Shown one piece after another: positions 1 to 9,256 of a stretch of 64,000 nucleotides of DNA. The stretch is from Quillaja saponaria (taxonomy: Eukaryota; Streptophyta; Magnoliopsida; Fabales; Quillajaceae): positions 21,673,652-21,737,651 of the forward strand of contig CM055613.1 of the NCBI GenBank assembly GCA_029379385.1, in the 5' to 3' direction. How positions within the stretch are numbered: the first letter of the stretch is position 1; each line of letters starts with the position of its first letter. A program made the position numbers and the translations under genes. Under the pieces are notes generated by a model, which was not told the origin of the DNA, searched no databases, and saw only the letters and a list, made by a program, of their open reading frames with translations.

Positions 1-1518
1 ATTATAAAAGCATTCATTTGTTCTTTTTCTTCGTCTAAGTCTTCTAATAAAATTTGACATAAGGATTTCTTTAAACCTTTATCAATTTGAAGTGCATTTA
101 TTTTCTTTTTAACCCTGCATTTATTTTGGAAGTGACCTGGTTTTCCACACTTATAGGAACCTTTTTATAATTAGTTTCCTTGACTAAAGGTTTCTTGCTA
201 GATTCATAATTACTGGTTTTTGTCTTTTCATTCCTTTTATATTGTTTTCTCTTGTAAGGTTTATTAGAGAATTTCTTTTGAAATTTATGAGTCTTTTTAG
301 ATTGCTTAAATCGACTACTTGTGCGATATCCAAACTGTTCAAAACAAAATTTCCTAAAGCTCTTTTCACACTTAATTTTTCTTTATCAATTTGTCTTTTT
401 AGCCTAATATCATTGCATAATGATATTCCTTCTGACACAACCTCTGAAGTTAGTTCTCCATAACTGTAGCTACTGTATGGTATATTACCACCATGTTTAT
501 CTTTTAGTTGATTTCTTATTTTGTCAGCAAACAGAGTTGGGAGACTTGCTAAAAACTTTTCTTTTCAAAAATCAGCTTGACTATCTAGTCTCTGATAAAC
601 TGTAGATAAAAATATGTCTTTATACCACTGAAAGTGAGATAGATTTGGATACTTAAGATTAATCAATTGTTCATGTGATCTATCTAACCTAAGCATATTA
701 GCTCTTACAAAGTGGTTTATAATTGTATAAATTGTGTTAACTATATTAGTTACCAGATTTCCATTTTCTTGTTTTACAGAATTTAAGATCTTTTATTTAG
801 AGATATCTGAAAGGTGGAAATCCCTCCATCCTAAAAGTTGTCCTATAAACTCACTGATTATGGTTAAGGCTATTTCCCTATTAGTGTTACCATTGGGCCT
901 ACATGCTACAACGTACATTAGCATGTGTTTTGTTGTTTGGAGGATTTGATATTCTGCCAGTCCATCAATATTCCATTCCACTATGGACTTGCCATCAAAC
1001 TGGACCCTATCTTGAATAGCATTATCTTCGTACTGAAGATCTAACGGTGAGGGTCTTGGGTAGTACATTTTAGATGGGGTAGTTGGAGTTGTCTTATTAA
1101 CTTCCAAATGTGAGTCTTTTCTTGATGACTTTTCCTAATTTTGACTCAACATGTTGACACTTTCTTTTCAGATATGTTCAGATTTTGTAACTTGTTAACT
1201 AATTCATCCACAAAGTTTTTATCATTAATTCTAGATTCTTTTCTGAATTTTAGATTGACTTCTGGTGGAGGCTTCATCATGATAGGATCTATCTTGGCAT
1301 ATTCTTTACTAGAAGATCCTGAAGTCTGAGGAATTATTTGTTGGGAAGACTTTTCCTGAATAAGAAAATTTTCTATCCTTGAAGACTGTTTTCCTAAGGA
1401 TTGAAGAAATAAGTTTGTATAATTGTTTTGGTTGGATATTTCAACCAAGGCACTTGACGTGAATGCTTCTTTTGGTATAGTTGAGTAAGGATTAGTTATT
1501 ATTTCACCTTTAGAAAGA
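1..1518 (-). pseudogene. Endogenous florendovirus-like coat-protein region, broken
   Basis: Minus-strand remnant of the coat-protein part of a caulimovirid polyprotein. Reading from 1,518 downwards it matches, piece by piece, the coat regions of the copies at 11.8-12.8, 31.4-32.8 and 50.4-51.9 kb, including the block around 793-1,107 with the motif QFDGKSIVEWNIDG. The RNA-binding zinc knuckle lies near 110-165; here a small deletion at about 160-165 removes its first cysteine, leaving YKCGKPGHFQNKC. Frame changes separate the open stretches 1,146-1,518, 793-1,107 and 184-438. The copy enters the window at base 1, so its protease and polymerase part, if present, lies outside. The coat protein would normally package viral DNA; this copy cannot do so. 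The family call is firm from four mutually similar copies; the genus name is inference. Confidence 0.8.
407..426. repeat. Short palindrome in coat region
   Basis: Two 8-base arms, ATATCATT and AATGATAT, around a 4-base spacer. The same palindrome is found in the other coat-region copies and again at 1,519-1,538, exactly where the strand orientation switches. Confidence 0.7.
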
Positions 1519-1640
1519 ATATCATTATGCAATGATATTAGGCTAAAAAGACAAATTGACAAAGAAAAATTAAGTGGGAAAAAAGCTTTAGGAAATTTCT
1601 GTGAACAATTTGGATATCCCACAAGTAGTCAATTTAAGCA
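1519..1640 (+). pseudogene. Inverted coat-protein fragment
   Basis: About 120 bases of the same coat region as 308-432, now on the plus strand, so the two form an inverted repeat about 1.1 kb apart. The switch from minus to plus reading happens at the palindrome 1,519-1,538. The fragment stops at about 1,638, where Athila-like protease sequence begins. This looks like a rearrangement or template-switch product, not a gene. Confidence 0.75.
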
Positions 1641-1985
1641 CATTGTCTATGGAATTTGATGGTAATGTTATTCAATTCAATATTCTTGATGCCATGAAGT
1701 TTCATGATGATAAACAATCTGTTATGTGTTTGGATGTTATTGACATTAATGTGCAACATGTTTTTGACTTAAGTGGTATCGATAAATTGAATGTGGCTAT
1801 AAGCCAAAGTTTGGATTCCACTTGCACAAAAGGAAAAGTTGTTGTAGATGATAGTTTGGTTGATGTGGTCATGGCCAGCAAGCTTTGCAACTTGTGCCGT
1901 ACAAGTATGGTGAGGTTTTTCATGATTTACCTACTTCTCACAAGAAACTTTTACCTTCTATTTTACCCAAAGTTCGAGTGGTCTC
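1640..1985 (+). pseudogene. Athila-like Ty3 protease-downstream fragment
   Basis: The plus-strand reading frame 1,640-1,990 contains FNILDAMKFH followed by a run ending in a LP..KKLLPSIL-type motif. These resemble the stretch after the aspartic protease in Athila/Tat Ty3 polyproteins, where a FNVFEAMK-type motif is followed by a proline-rich linker leading to the reverse transcriptase. The catalytic protease core and the reverse transcriptase are absent. It is joined on the left to a viral coat fragment and on the right, tail to tail, to a minus-strand gag of the same element class. The assignment rests on a short recognisable motif, so the confidence is moderate. Confidence 0.5.
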
Positions 1986-1987
1986 TA

Positions 1988-2990
1988 CACCCCTAGTTGT
2001 ATATGTTGAAATAAGGGTTGTTTTGACAGTTGAAATTCTAGACATATTGAATCACTTATGTATTTTGGCATTGGTCAATGTTGTGACCTTTGCCACAAGC
2101 TTTACACACCATAACAGTGGCTTTGGAATGTTGTTGCACCCTAAAATTATCAAATCTCTTTGTCAACCCAGCCACTTATGTCGTTAAGGCAGTAATGGCA
2201 TCAAGTTCATGAACCTTAGCAACTCTACGGGATGTTAACCTTTTGGATGGCCGTTGATAAAAATTTGAGGCTATCTCCTCCAAAAGATCATAAGCATCAT
2301 CCATAGATTTTTCCATCAAAGCACCTCCAGCAGAAACATCAATTCTTATTCTAGTTTGGTTTCCCAAACCTTTATAAAAAGTATGCACTTGTAGCCATTT
2401 AGGGATGCCATGATATGGGCACTTTCTCATCAAGTCTTTATATCTCTCCCATGCCTCATAAAGGGAATCTTGATCTTATTGAAAGAAATGATGTGATTTC
2501 ATTCCTTAGTTTTATGATTTTGGCAAGAGGAAAGAATTTGGCCATAAATTTTTGTGCCATGTCTGACCAAGTGGTGATGGAGTGTTGAGGTAATGAATAC
2601 AGCCAACGTTTTGACTTATTTTAGAATGAGAAGGGAAAAAGCCTAAGGAGGACTACATCATTAAAGATGCCATTATAATTGAATGTGTCACACAATTCCA
2701 AGAATGTGACTAGATCAGCATGAGGGTTGTCACTAGGTAATCCTCCAAATTGTGCAAATTGTTGGATCATCTGGATTGTGCTTGGTTTGATTTCAAAGTT
2801 ATTAGCAGCAATGGTTGGTATGCTAGAGTGAAGACCTTGCATAAGAAGGACAACATAATCTCTCAAAGCCTTGGTTTTGTGAGCTTGTTGATCATCAGCC
2901 ATTGCACTAGAGAGTTTTGGAACTTGGTTCTTCCTTAACTTTCTGAGTGTTCGTTCTATCTCAAGATCGTATGGTAATAGTTTCAAGTCT
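1988..2990 (-). pseudogene. Athila-like Ty3 gag, broken
   Basis: Minus-strand gag of an Athila/Tat-type Ty3 retrotransposon, which would form the virus-like particle. From 2,986 downwards the N-terminal part reads ALRDYV, then NNFEIKPSTIQMIQ, FGGLPSDNPHADL and LRLFPFSF (2,621-2,986). A second piece at 2,176-2,433 carries CPYHGIPKWLQVHTFY and AYDLLEEIASN. A knuckle CKACGKGHNIDQC lies at about 2,050-2,110, followed by a decayed NFN..NNPY..YN tail to about 1,990. Stops and frameshifts lie between the pieces. Its primer-binding site is found upstream at 3,098-3,115, consistent with gag being the first gene. A similar gag in plus orientation is at 55.8 kb. The element cannot be functional. Confidence 0.8.
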
Positions 2991-3097
2991 CTCTAGTGTG
3001 TTGCATGCAATGTCAATAGTACATGAAATCAAAAGTAAGAACTTGAGTTAGAATTAAGTAAGCTTATAATGATATTAACAAAATAAAATAAATCTAT

Positions 3098-3115
3098 TCC
3101 CTAGTAGTGGTACCA
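3098..3115 (-). other. Decayed tRNA-Asp-type primer-binding site
   Basis: On the minus strand this reads TGGTACCACTACTAGGGA, preceded by AAGTTTT. Athila/Ogre-type elements use TGGCGCCGTTGCCGGGGA at this position. All seven differences are transitions, and six are C-to-T or G-to-A, the pattern expected from deamination of methylated cytosines. Its place about 110 bases before the gag frame supports the call. Confidence 0.6.
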
Positions 3116-3117
3116 AA

Positions 3118-3760
3118 AACTTGATACAGATTTTACAATGCAAGAGCATGTATCATCCCCAAGTAATACAATAATAAGTATAAATCGTTCTCACGAGAGA
3201 TAATTTACTTTCTAACATTAAATACCAATATTATGCAGCCTAACTCTAATCAAGCCAATGTAAATTCACAGGTTTTTAAGCAATTATTAAAAAGGTATTA
3301 AAACTAAGCCTAGGTTCACAAAATCCCTCACATTACATTTAAATAACTTTAACTTAATTCAATTCATGCAATACTTTATATTAACCCATATTTCTTACCC
3401 ATTACTAGCATATTCTTATGTCTAGCAATTATATATTTCTCTTAGTCTAATTTCCTATATTCTTATGAAAATTATTCTAAGACAAATTTATTAAGAGCTA
3501 ATCTTACTGATTGCTTATGATTAAAGAGTATATTCATATCTCTTAAACAAATCAAATTATCTAAATCATATGAACAATCCAAACATCAATTTGGATCAAT
3601 CACAAATCACATTTAGAAGATAATCTTGAAAATTGAAAAAGATTTGTTGAGATGATTTTGTTGAAAAGATTAACGTAAGCCGCACGGGAAGCAAACGAGT
3701 GTCGTGTTACACATGGAAACGGTTCTCTCACATGAAGTTTCTGTTCAGTACGCCACCACG
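3118..3760 (-). repeat. Probable LTR or leader of the Athila-like element
   Basis: The stretch just upstream of the primer site on the minus strand should be the 5' LTR. Its inner end reads CTGTATCA before AAGTTTTTGG, fitting an LTR ending in CA. I cannot find the outer end, and no second copy lies in the window, so the extent is a guess. The DNA is AT-rich with no open frame. Confidence 0.35.
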
Positions 3761-4560
3761 ACTTACTCATAAAATATTATATTATTAGTATAAAAGTAGT
3801 AAAGAGGAAGAGAAAACAAGCTTAATGAGAAAAAAATCTGAATAAAGAAAAGAACAATTGGTGCCCACCACGGAGGTTGAAAAGTTGGCAACCTGTACAT
3901 TTTCCTCCGGGTATTAATTTTATAATTTTAGTAATCATCTTTTACAAAAGTAACAAAAACACATGAAGAATAATTTTGTCAATTTCATCTTAATTTTTTT
4001 TTTTCAAAATTTTAAAATATTTTTCTTTAATTTAACACAATTAACATTTTAAATAAAAATTACTGATATGGCTAAAAGTATAATTTTTTAGCTATATGTG
4101 TGTAGTAGTGATAAAAAAAAATATTTTTTTATTGATACCATGTATTATGTGACTCCTAATTTAATCACTTTTCAATAAAAGTTATGAAATTATGATTGTG
4201 ATGATTTGAATATTTTAAAATTTTAAGAAATTTGATAATATTTCTTTACTATTTAGAGAGATAAAATAAATAAGAGAGTAAGAGTGTAAAATAATTTTAG
4301 AAAAAAAATTGATTAAAAGAATTATTTTTAAAATAAAATTGACCATAAAATTATATTTTAAGAAAATTATTTTATTTATTTTTACTAACTCAATATACAT
4401 ATCTAATAAAATATTTTAAAGTTATATCAGTATATTAATGAAAATAATAAAACTATGATAAGACCGTAAATGCCATTTGCCTCCTTTTTTTTTTTAATTT
4501 TTATTAGTATTTTTGTATGAGTCATTTACCTCATATTTACTAATGCGCTTGTGGCGTTTG
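3761..4560. other. AT-rich spacer, nothing recognised
   Basis: Very AT-rich DNA with T- and A-runs. A short hairpin-like pair (GGAGG near 3,870 and CCTCC near 3,913) is the only structure seen. No gene is supported. Confidence 0.4.
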
Positions 4561-5365
4561 CGTCAAGGATGTGGAAATCTTACATCTTACGTAAGTAACC
4601 AGGAGAACATTTGACTCTCATTTCGTCCCTCCAGAAACTTTCTTGCTGTTTCAAGGGTGAATTGTCGCTGGAAACTTGAACCTTCTTACGAGAATTCCTT
4701 ATCCAGATAAGTTCTCTTACTTCTAAGTATTTTGTTTTCTCTGAAGAAACAGAGCAAAGATTCTGATTCTCTTAAGAATTTATCTCAACAAAATCCATGG
4801 TTGTTTGTCATTCTAGTTGGGTTTGTTTGTTTTTGTACAAGAAAGAACAAATTCTAATTTGGAGAGAAGGAAAGGAAATGTCCATCTTGATTGTGTTCTG
4901 AATTTCCAAAACTAATATGTATTATGTTATGAGGAAATGTATTTCAGCTTCAAGGGAGAAATTTAAGATTTTTGAAATTTTCTCTTCTAATAATTGTAAG
5001 ATTGGAGCTCTTGGTGTGGATTTACCTTCTGGGTTTTGTTGGGGCTTTGTTGGTCAAAGCTGTTACCTTGGTTATCAGTTGGGTTAAGAAGATTATTCTT
5101 TATTTTTCTAGCATAGTGCAACTAGTTTTGTATTAAGTTCTTTTGAATTCAATAATCACCTTTCGAAGGTTGTATGTTTAACTACTTGTTGAGCTGGAAT
5201 TACTTGTCTTGGTTTGTTGAGGCGGGGAAACTTTATTTTTCTACGGTTTCTCATGTGCTCAACATGATTGGACTGAGTGTTCTGCTGTGAAACAAATTAT
5301 GTAGGAATTCGAATTAATTTCTGTACTGGAGGATTGTGGGGTCCGAGTATGGGAGCGTAAGTGAA
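4561..5365 (+). promoter_or_regulatory. Upstream region and 5' UTR of the PHOX-like gene
   Basis: This precedes the PHOX pseudogene and contains no long open frame. Its composition is less extreme than the spacer to the left, with pyrimidine-rich and TTTGTT-rich stretches typical of plant 5' UTRs and leader introns. No TATA box or splice pair could be fixed with confidence. Confidence 0.3.
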
Positions 5366-7521
5366 ATGAAAAATAAAAAAGCAGGAGAAAAATCCAGTGA
5401 TGCTTCTGGAGATCAAAACAAAGACAGAGGAGGGATTAATATCCCCAAAGCATATGACAAGGATGCTATGGTTTTCATGTCTATGTCTCAGGAGTTGAAG
5501 GACGAGGAGAACAAGCTGTTTCAAAAGAGGGACCCTGTAGGAGCTATGTCAAAGTATGAAAAAGCCCTCAAATTGCTTCCAAAAAATCATATAGATGTGT
5601 CCTATCTTCGGAGTAATATGGCTGCATGCTACATGCAAATGGGACTAAGTGAGTACCCAAGGGCAATCCATGAATGCAATTTGGCTCTTAAAGTTACACC
5701 CAAATACAGCAAAGCACTTTTGAAGAGAGCAAGGTGTTATGAGACTCTAAATAGGCTAGATTTAGTACTGAGAGATGTTAGTAATGTTTTGACTCTAGAA
5801 CCCAATAATATTATGGCATTAGAGATTTTAGAAAGGGTGAAACAGGCACTTGAGAAGAAAGGACTGAAGGTATTAGTAATCGAGTTGCCTCCAGATTATG
5901 TTGAACCCCCTTTTGTTTTGCCTGCGTCTACTTTAATTAAAGAGAAGACACGCAAGAAGAAGAGCAACAAGTTGAGGTAAAAAGGAAAATGGAAAAAATT
6001 GAAGACAAGCTGGCTGAGGAAAAATTAGAAAACAAGGCTAAGGAAAGAACTACAAATAAGAAGAATAAGAAGAAGTCTCAGAACAAATTTGAAGAGAAAC
6101 AAGGCAATGAGAAGAAGGTTGAGGTTAAGGAGGTTGTGGAGGAGAAAATTAATATTAAAAGGGAGGACATACCCCAGAAAACTGTAAAACTGATCTATGG
6201 AAAGGATATAAGGTGGGCTCAGCTGCCAGTCAATTGCAGTCTCCTGCAGCTAAGGGAAGTTGTGTGTAAACGATTTCCAACTCGAGCAGTTCTTGTCAAA
6301 TACAGGGACCATGAAGGTGATTTGGTCACAATCACTTCTAATGAAGAACTACGATGGGCTGAAGCATCAGTAGAATCACAGGGTTCTGTCCGGCTGTACA
6401 TAGTAGAAGTATTACCTCAGCAGGATCCATTCTTTGAGAAACTTATGAGTAAGAAGGATGTGTACAAGTTTTGCATTAATAATGCACCTGAGAATGGCAA
6501 TGTGGTAAAAGGAAAGCAAATGAAGAGTTCATCTTGCATTGGAGAGTGGATAATCTTTTTTTCTTAGCTTTTCCATAACCATGTTGGGTTTGAATATGAC
6601 AGATACTTGGATTTTCACGAACGTGGAATGAAGTTCTATTCTGAGGCTATGGAGGAGACAGTAACAAGTGAAGAGGCACAATACCCTTTTGACATTGCAC
6701 AGGAGAAGTTCCAACAACTGTGGAAATGTTCACATGTCCAAGGCAAGGAAGATGGTGTATTTCCCAGGGGACTCTTCTAAACAAAATATAATTGAGAGGA
6801 TTAAAAATGGATCTGATTGGGCACAGAAAGAATACACAGAAGCAGGAGAAAAATATAAAGAAGCACTAAAATTTAAAGTAGATTTTTATGAAGGCTTTCT
6901 GGCTCTAGGGCAGCAGCAACTTGAACAAGCAAAACTTTCCTGGTATTTTGCAATTACCAACAATGTTGACCTTGAAACATGGCCTACCACTGAGGTTCTA
7001 CATCTTTACAGCAGTGCATGGGACAACATGGAAAGAGGAATGAAGCTGTGGGAAGAGACAGAGTGAAACCTCCAAAACAAAGGATGTTAAAATGCAGCTG
7101 CAGAAAATGGGGTTCAATGGACAATTTAAGGATATGTCACATGATGAAACTGCTGAACAGGCAGGAAATATGAGGTCTCAGCTAGTCCTCTTGTGGGCAA
7201 TAATGCTATATGAGCTTTCAATGGTGGAATTCAAATTAGGGCTACCATCATGGCATGAATGTCTGGGAGTTACAGTTGAGAAGTTTGAACTTGCTGGAGT
7301 TTCTCCAACAGATGTAGCTGTAATGGTGAAGAACCACTGTTCAAACAATAATGCTATGGAAGGTACTATATTTTCAATAGTTGAAAACTTTGCAACAGTT
7401 GAAATATAACTGCTAACACTCCAAACTAACAAGTGTAGGGTTCAAAATCGACGAGATAGTACAGGCATGGAAGCAGATGTATGAAGCCAGAAAGTTGCAG
7501 AGTGGGCTTCCATCATTTCGC
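5366..7521 (+). pseudogene. PHOX-like: PHOX-type TPR and PB1 co-chaperone, disrupted
   Basis: Remnant of a plant PHOX (AtPhox1-4 family) protein: N-terminal TPR repeats for chaperone contact, a lysine-rich linker, a PB1 domain and a C-terminal TPR-like half. TPRs lie at about 5,490-5,860 (AAYMQMG-like ACYMQMGLSEYP, KALLKRARCYE). PB1 is at about 6,178-6,410, with an acidic YRDHEGDLVTITSNEELRWA motif. The C-terminal half runs through NVHMSKARK and FELAG to about 7,500. Breaks include a frameshift near 5,975, an in-frame TAG at 6,565-6,567, a deletion and shift near 6,710-6,730, and a stop at 7,064-7,066. The start is uncertain: ATG 5,366 is in frame, and an ATGGGA at 5,349 resembles the family's MG start but is out of frame. 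The gene ends abruptly at PSFR (7,510-7,521), where a pararetrovirus copy begins; the final residues are missing. Confidence 0.85.
7363..7438 (+). other. Probable 76-nt intron in the PHOX-like gene
   Basis: GT at 7,363 and AG at 7,438 bracket a non-coding stretch. Removing it joins EG to [10 protein letters not shown] in phase, as in the PHOX family. A retained intron means this is not a processed retrocopy. Confidence 0.7.
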
Positions 7522-8135
7522 TCGCATAAATAAAAAATACACAGAGCATATGAAACAGCTGCAATATAATTCAGCAGCCCAGATTAATAACCAAATATAA
7601 AGGAGGAGTAGAAGAACACCTACATTAACATAAACAAATTCTTTATTACAGGATTAAAGCACAGGTACACCACACGGTCACTGGTACTACAACAGCAATA
7701 ACAGCTACAGGTACAACAAGTACAAGTCCAATTTTACAAACTTGAGAATTTCACTCGTATTTTACAAAACACTCTAAACACTCAAGAAAACTTCTGAATT
7801 TTCTAATAAACTTCAAAAACTTGTTTAAACAATGGAGAGCATAGGCTCTTAAATAATACTCCTTACACAATTGCCTAATAGATAAGACTGGTAAAAGCAG
7901 ATTCCTTGAGATAAGGCTCATCCTTCTGTCTGGGCACGTGTCCTGGATGGATTGGAGTCGGTTTGCCAGCTAGAAAGGAAATTTTTACTTTAATAAAGTA
8001 AATCATTTTCTTTAAAGAACTTTGTCTTCAAGTCACCGAAAGTCTTCTTTCCTTTTGAAAAGATATCTTTTGCTTTTTGAAAAGCAAAGTCTTTCTCCTT
8101 TTAGAAAAGTAAACTTTGGCTTTAAGAAAAGAAAA
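7522..8135 (-). promoter_or_regulatory. Copy A regulatory/terminal-repeat region
   Basis: Non-coding region downstream of ORF2, matching 34,052-34,800 and 38,552-39,594. On the minus strand a TATA-like TATTTAA lies at 7,849-7,855 and an AATAAAG polyadenylation signal at 7,641-7,647, about 200 bases apart. That spacing suits a pararetroviral pregenomic RNA with short terminal redundancy. The outer end lacks about 15 bases compared with copy C, ending at the PHOX exon. Confidence 0.65.
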
Positions 8136-9243
8136 TTATTGATGAGATTCTTCATCCAAAAAATCTTCTGCTCCTTCGTCCAGAGGGTCCTGAGAATCCT
8201 AGAAATAGGCTGGGTCATCTTGACTCATCTCAGAACTATTATCTTCAAGGATTTTTAGGAGCTATTTTCGAACATCATTTTTGGAAGAGAAGGCTAATAA
8301 GCCTTTCACCATATCAAGAACCTTTATATTTTCATTGATATAAGGTTTCTGAGAAAAAGCTTTAGATCTTAAGATCCCTAGCTTTTGAAAATTATTAAGG
8401 TTCTCTTCAAAATTAGAGAAATTGTCCCACCATTTAATTTGAGTTCTACGAATTAATTAGGGGACTGCTTGATTAATCCCAAAGGCAGAGGAGGAACATT
8501 CTTTTACAATATATTCCCATTTAAAAATCCATGGAAGCTGATAATAAACTGTAAACATAATAATTTTGTCTTGAGGATCCAGAAAATTATTATTCTCACA
8601 GAACCTTGACTAGTATAGATGTACATATTTGGGTAGGGATATAGGAAATAATTCCCAAGAAAAATACTATGTTATAAACCACTGAGGAAAAGTAGTGGGA
8701 GAAGGTTCTTCATTGAGGGTGAACCTTAGAAACCAGCTATGCTTTCTTGCTTTGTTTTCAAATAAAAGCAAGTTTTCCCATGCAGTCATATAATCAAAAT
8801 AAGTATATAGCCGAGGAAATATTCTTCTATCTCAGATTTGTTTTTGACGGTATAAATCCATACCCCATTCTTCTGGCTTCATCACTTTATAAATGATGAT
8901 TTTTGAATAAGCCCATTCTGACCCTGCTCGAATCCAGGGTTTGTGAGAAATTGATTTTGTGTCCACAAGAATATTTAAATAGAATAAATATTCTTGGGTT
9001 CCAATTCAGGGGGAAGATGATTATTGAGATAGAAATGGGCTATCTGATATGTGCTAAATTAGCATACATTTTCTCAATTGGTACTATCTTTTTATAAGAT
9101 AGTGGAATGTATGGATATTTGAAATCCTTGGTATTACAAGGAAGGGCTAATTCATAGCCCGATCGCATAAGAAATCTTTATCAGTCCTCAATATTAGGAG
9201 TGGAGAAGTTTCTTTTTGCAGGAGAATTAGATTGAGAGGTCAT
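8136..9243 (-). pseudogene. Copy A ORF2, unknown function, broken
   Basis: Second reading frame of the pararetrovirus. Its ATG (9,243) lies 13 nt after the ORF1 stop at 9,257-9,259, and its stop is at 8,136-8,138. It aligns along its length with copies C and D, sharing aromatic-rich motifs such as DYM..WEN, KARKHSWFLRF, TYFxW and PKYVHLYW, and an acidic C-terminus. I recognise no enzyme motif. Several stops and frameshifts interrupt it. Similar proteins are common in plant genomes next to florendovirus-type polyproteins, and their role is not known to me. Confidence 0.65.
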
Positions 9244-9256
9244 AACACCTTTTCCT

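Noticed and set aside
793..1107. Opposite-strand frames throughout the viral copies (for example at 734-949, 12,644-12,859, 31,701-31,982, 51,059-51,307) as genes
   Set aside because: They are antisense shadows of the coat region, recurring at the same place in every copy.
3676..3770. AGCCG...ACGGTTCT resembling group II intron domain V
   Set aside because: The internal loop length and sequence do not fit the compact domain V hairpin, and no other intron domain or splice boundary is present.
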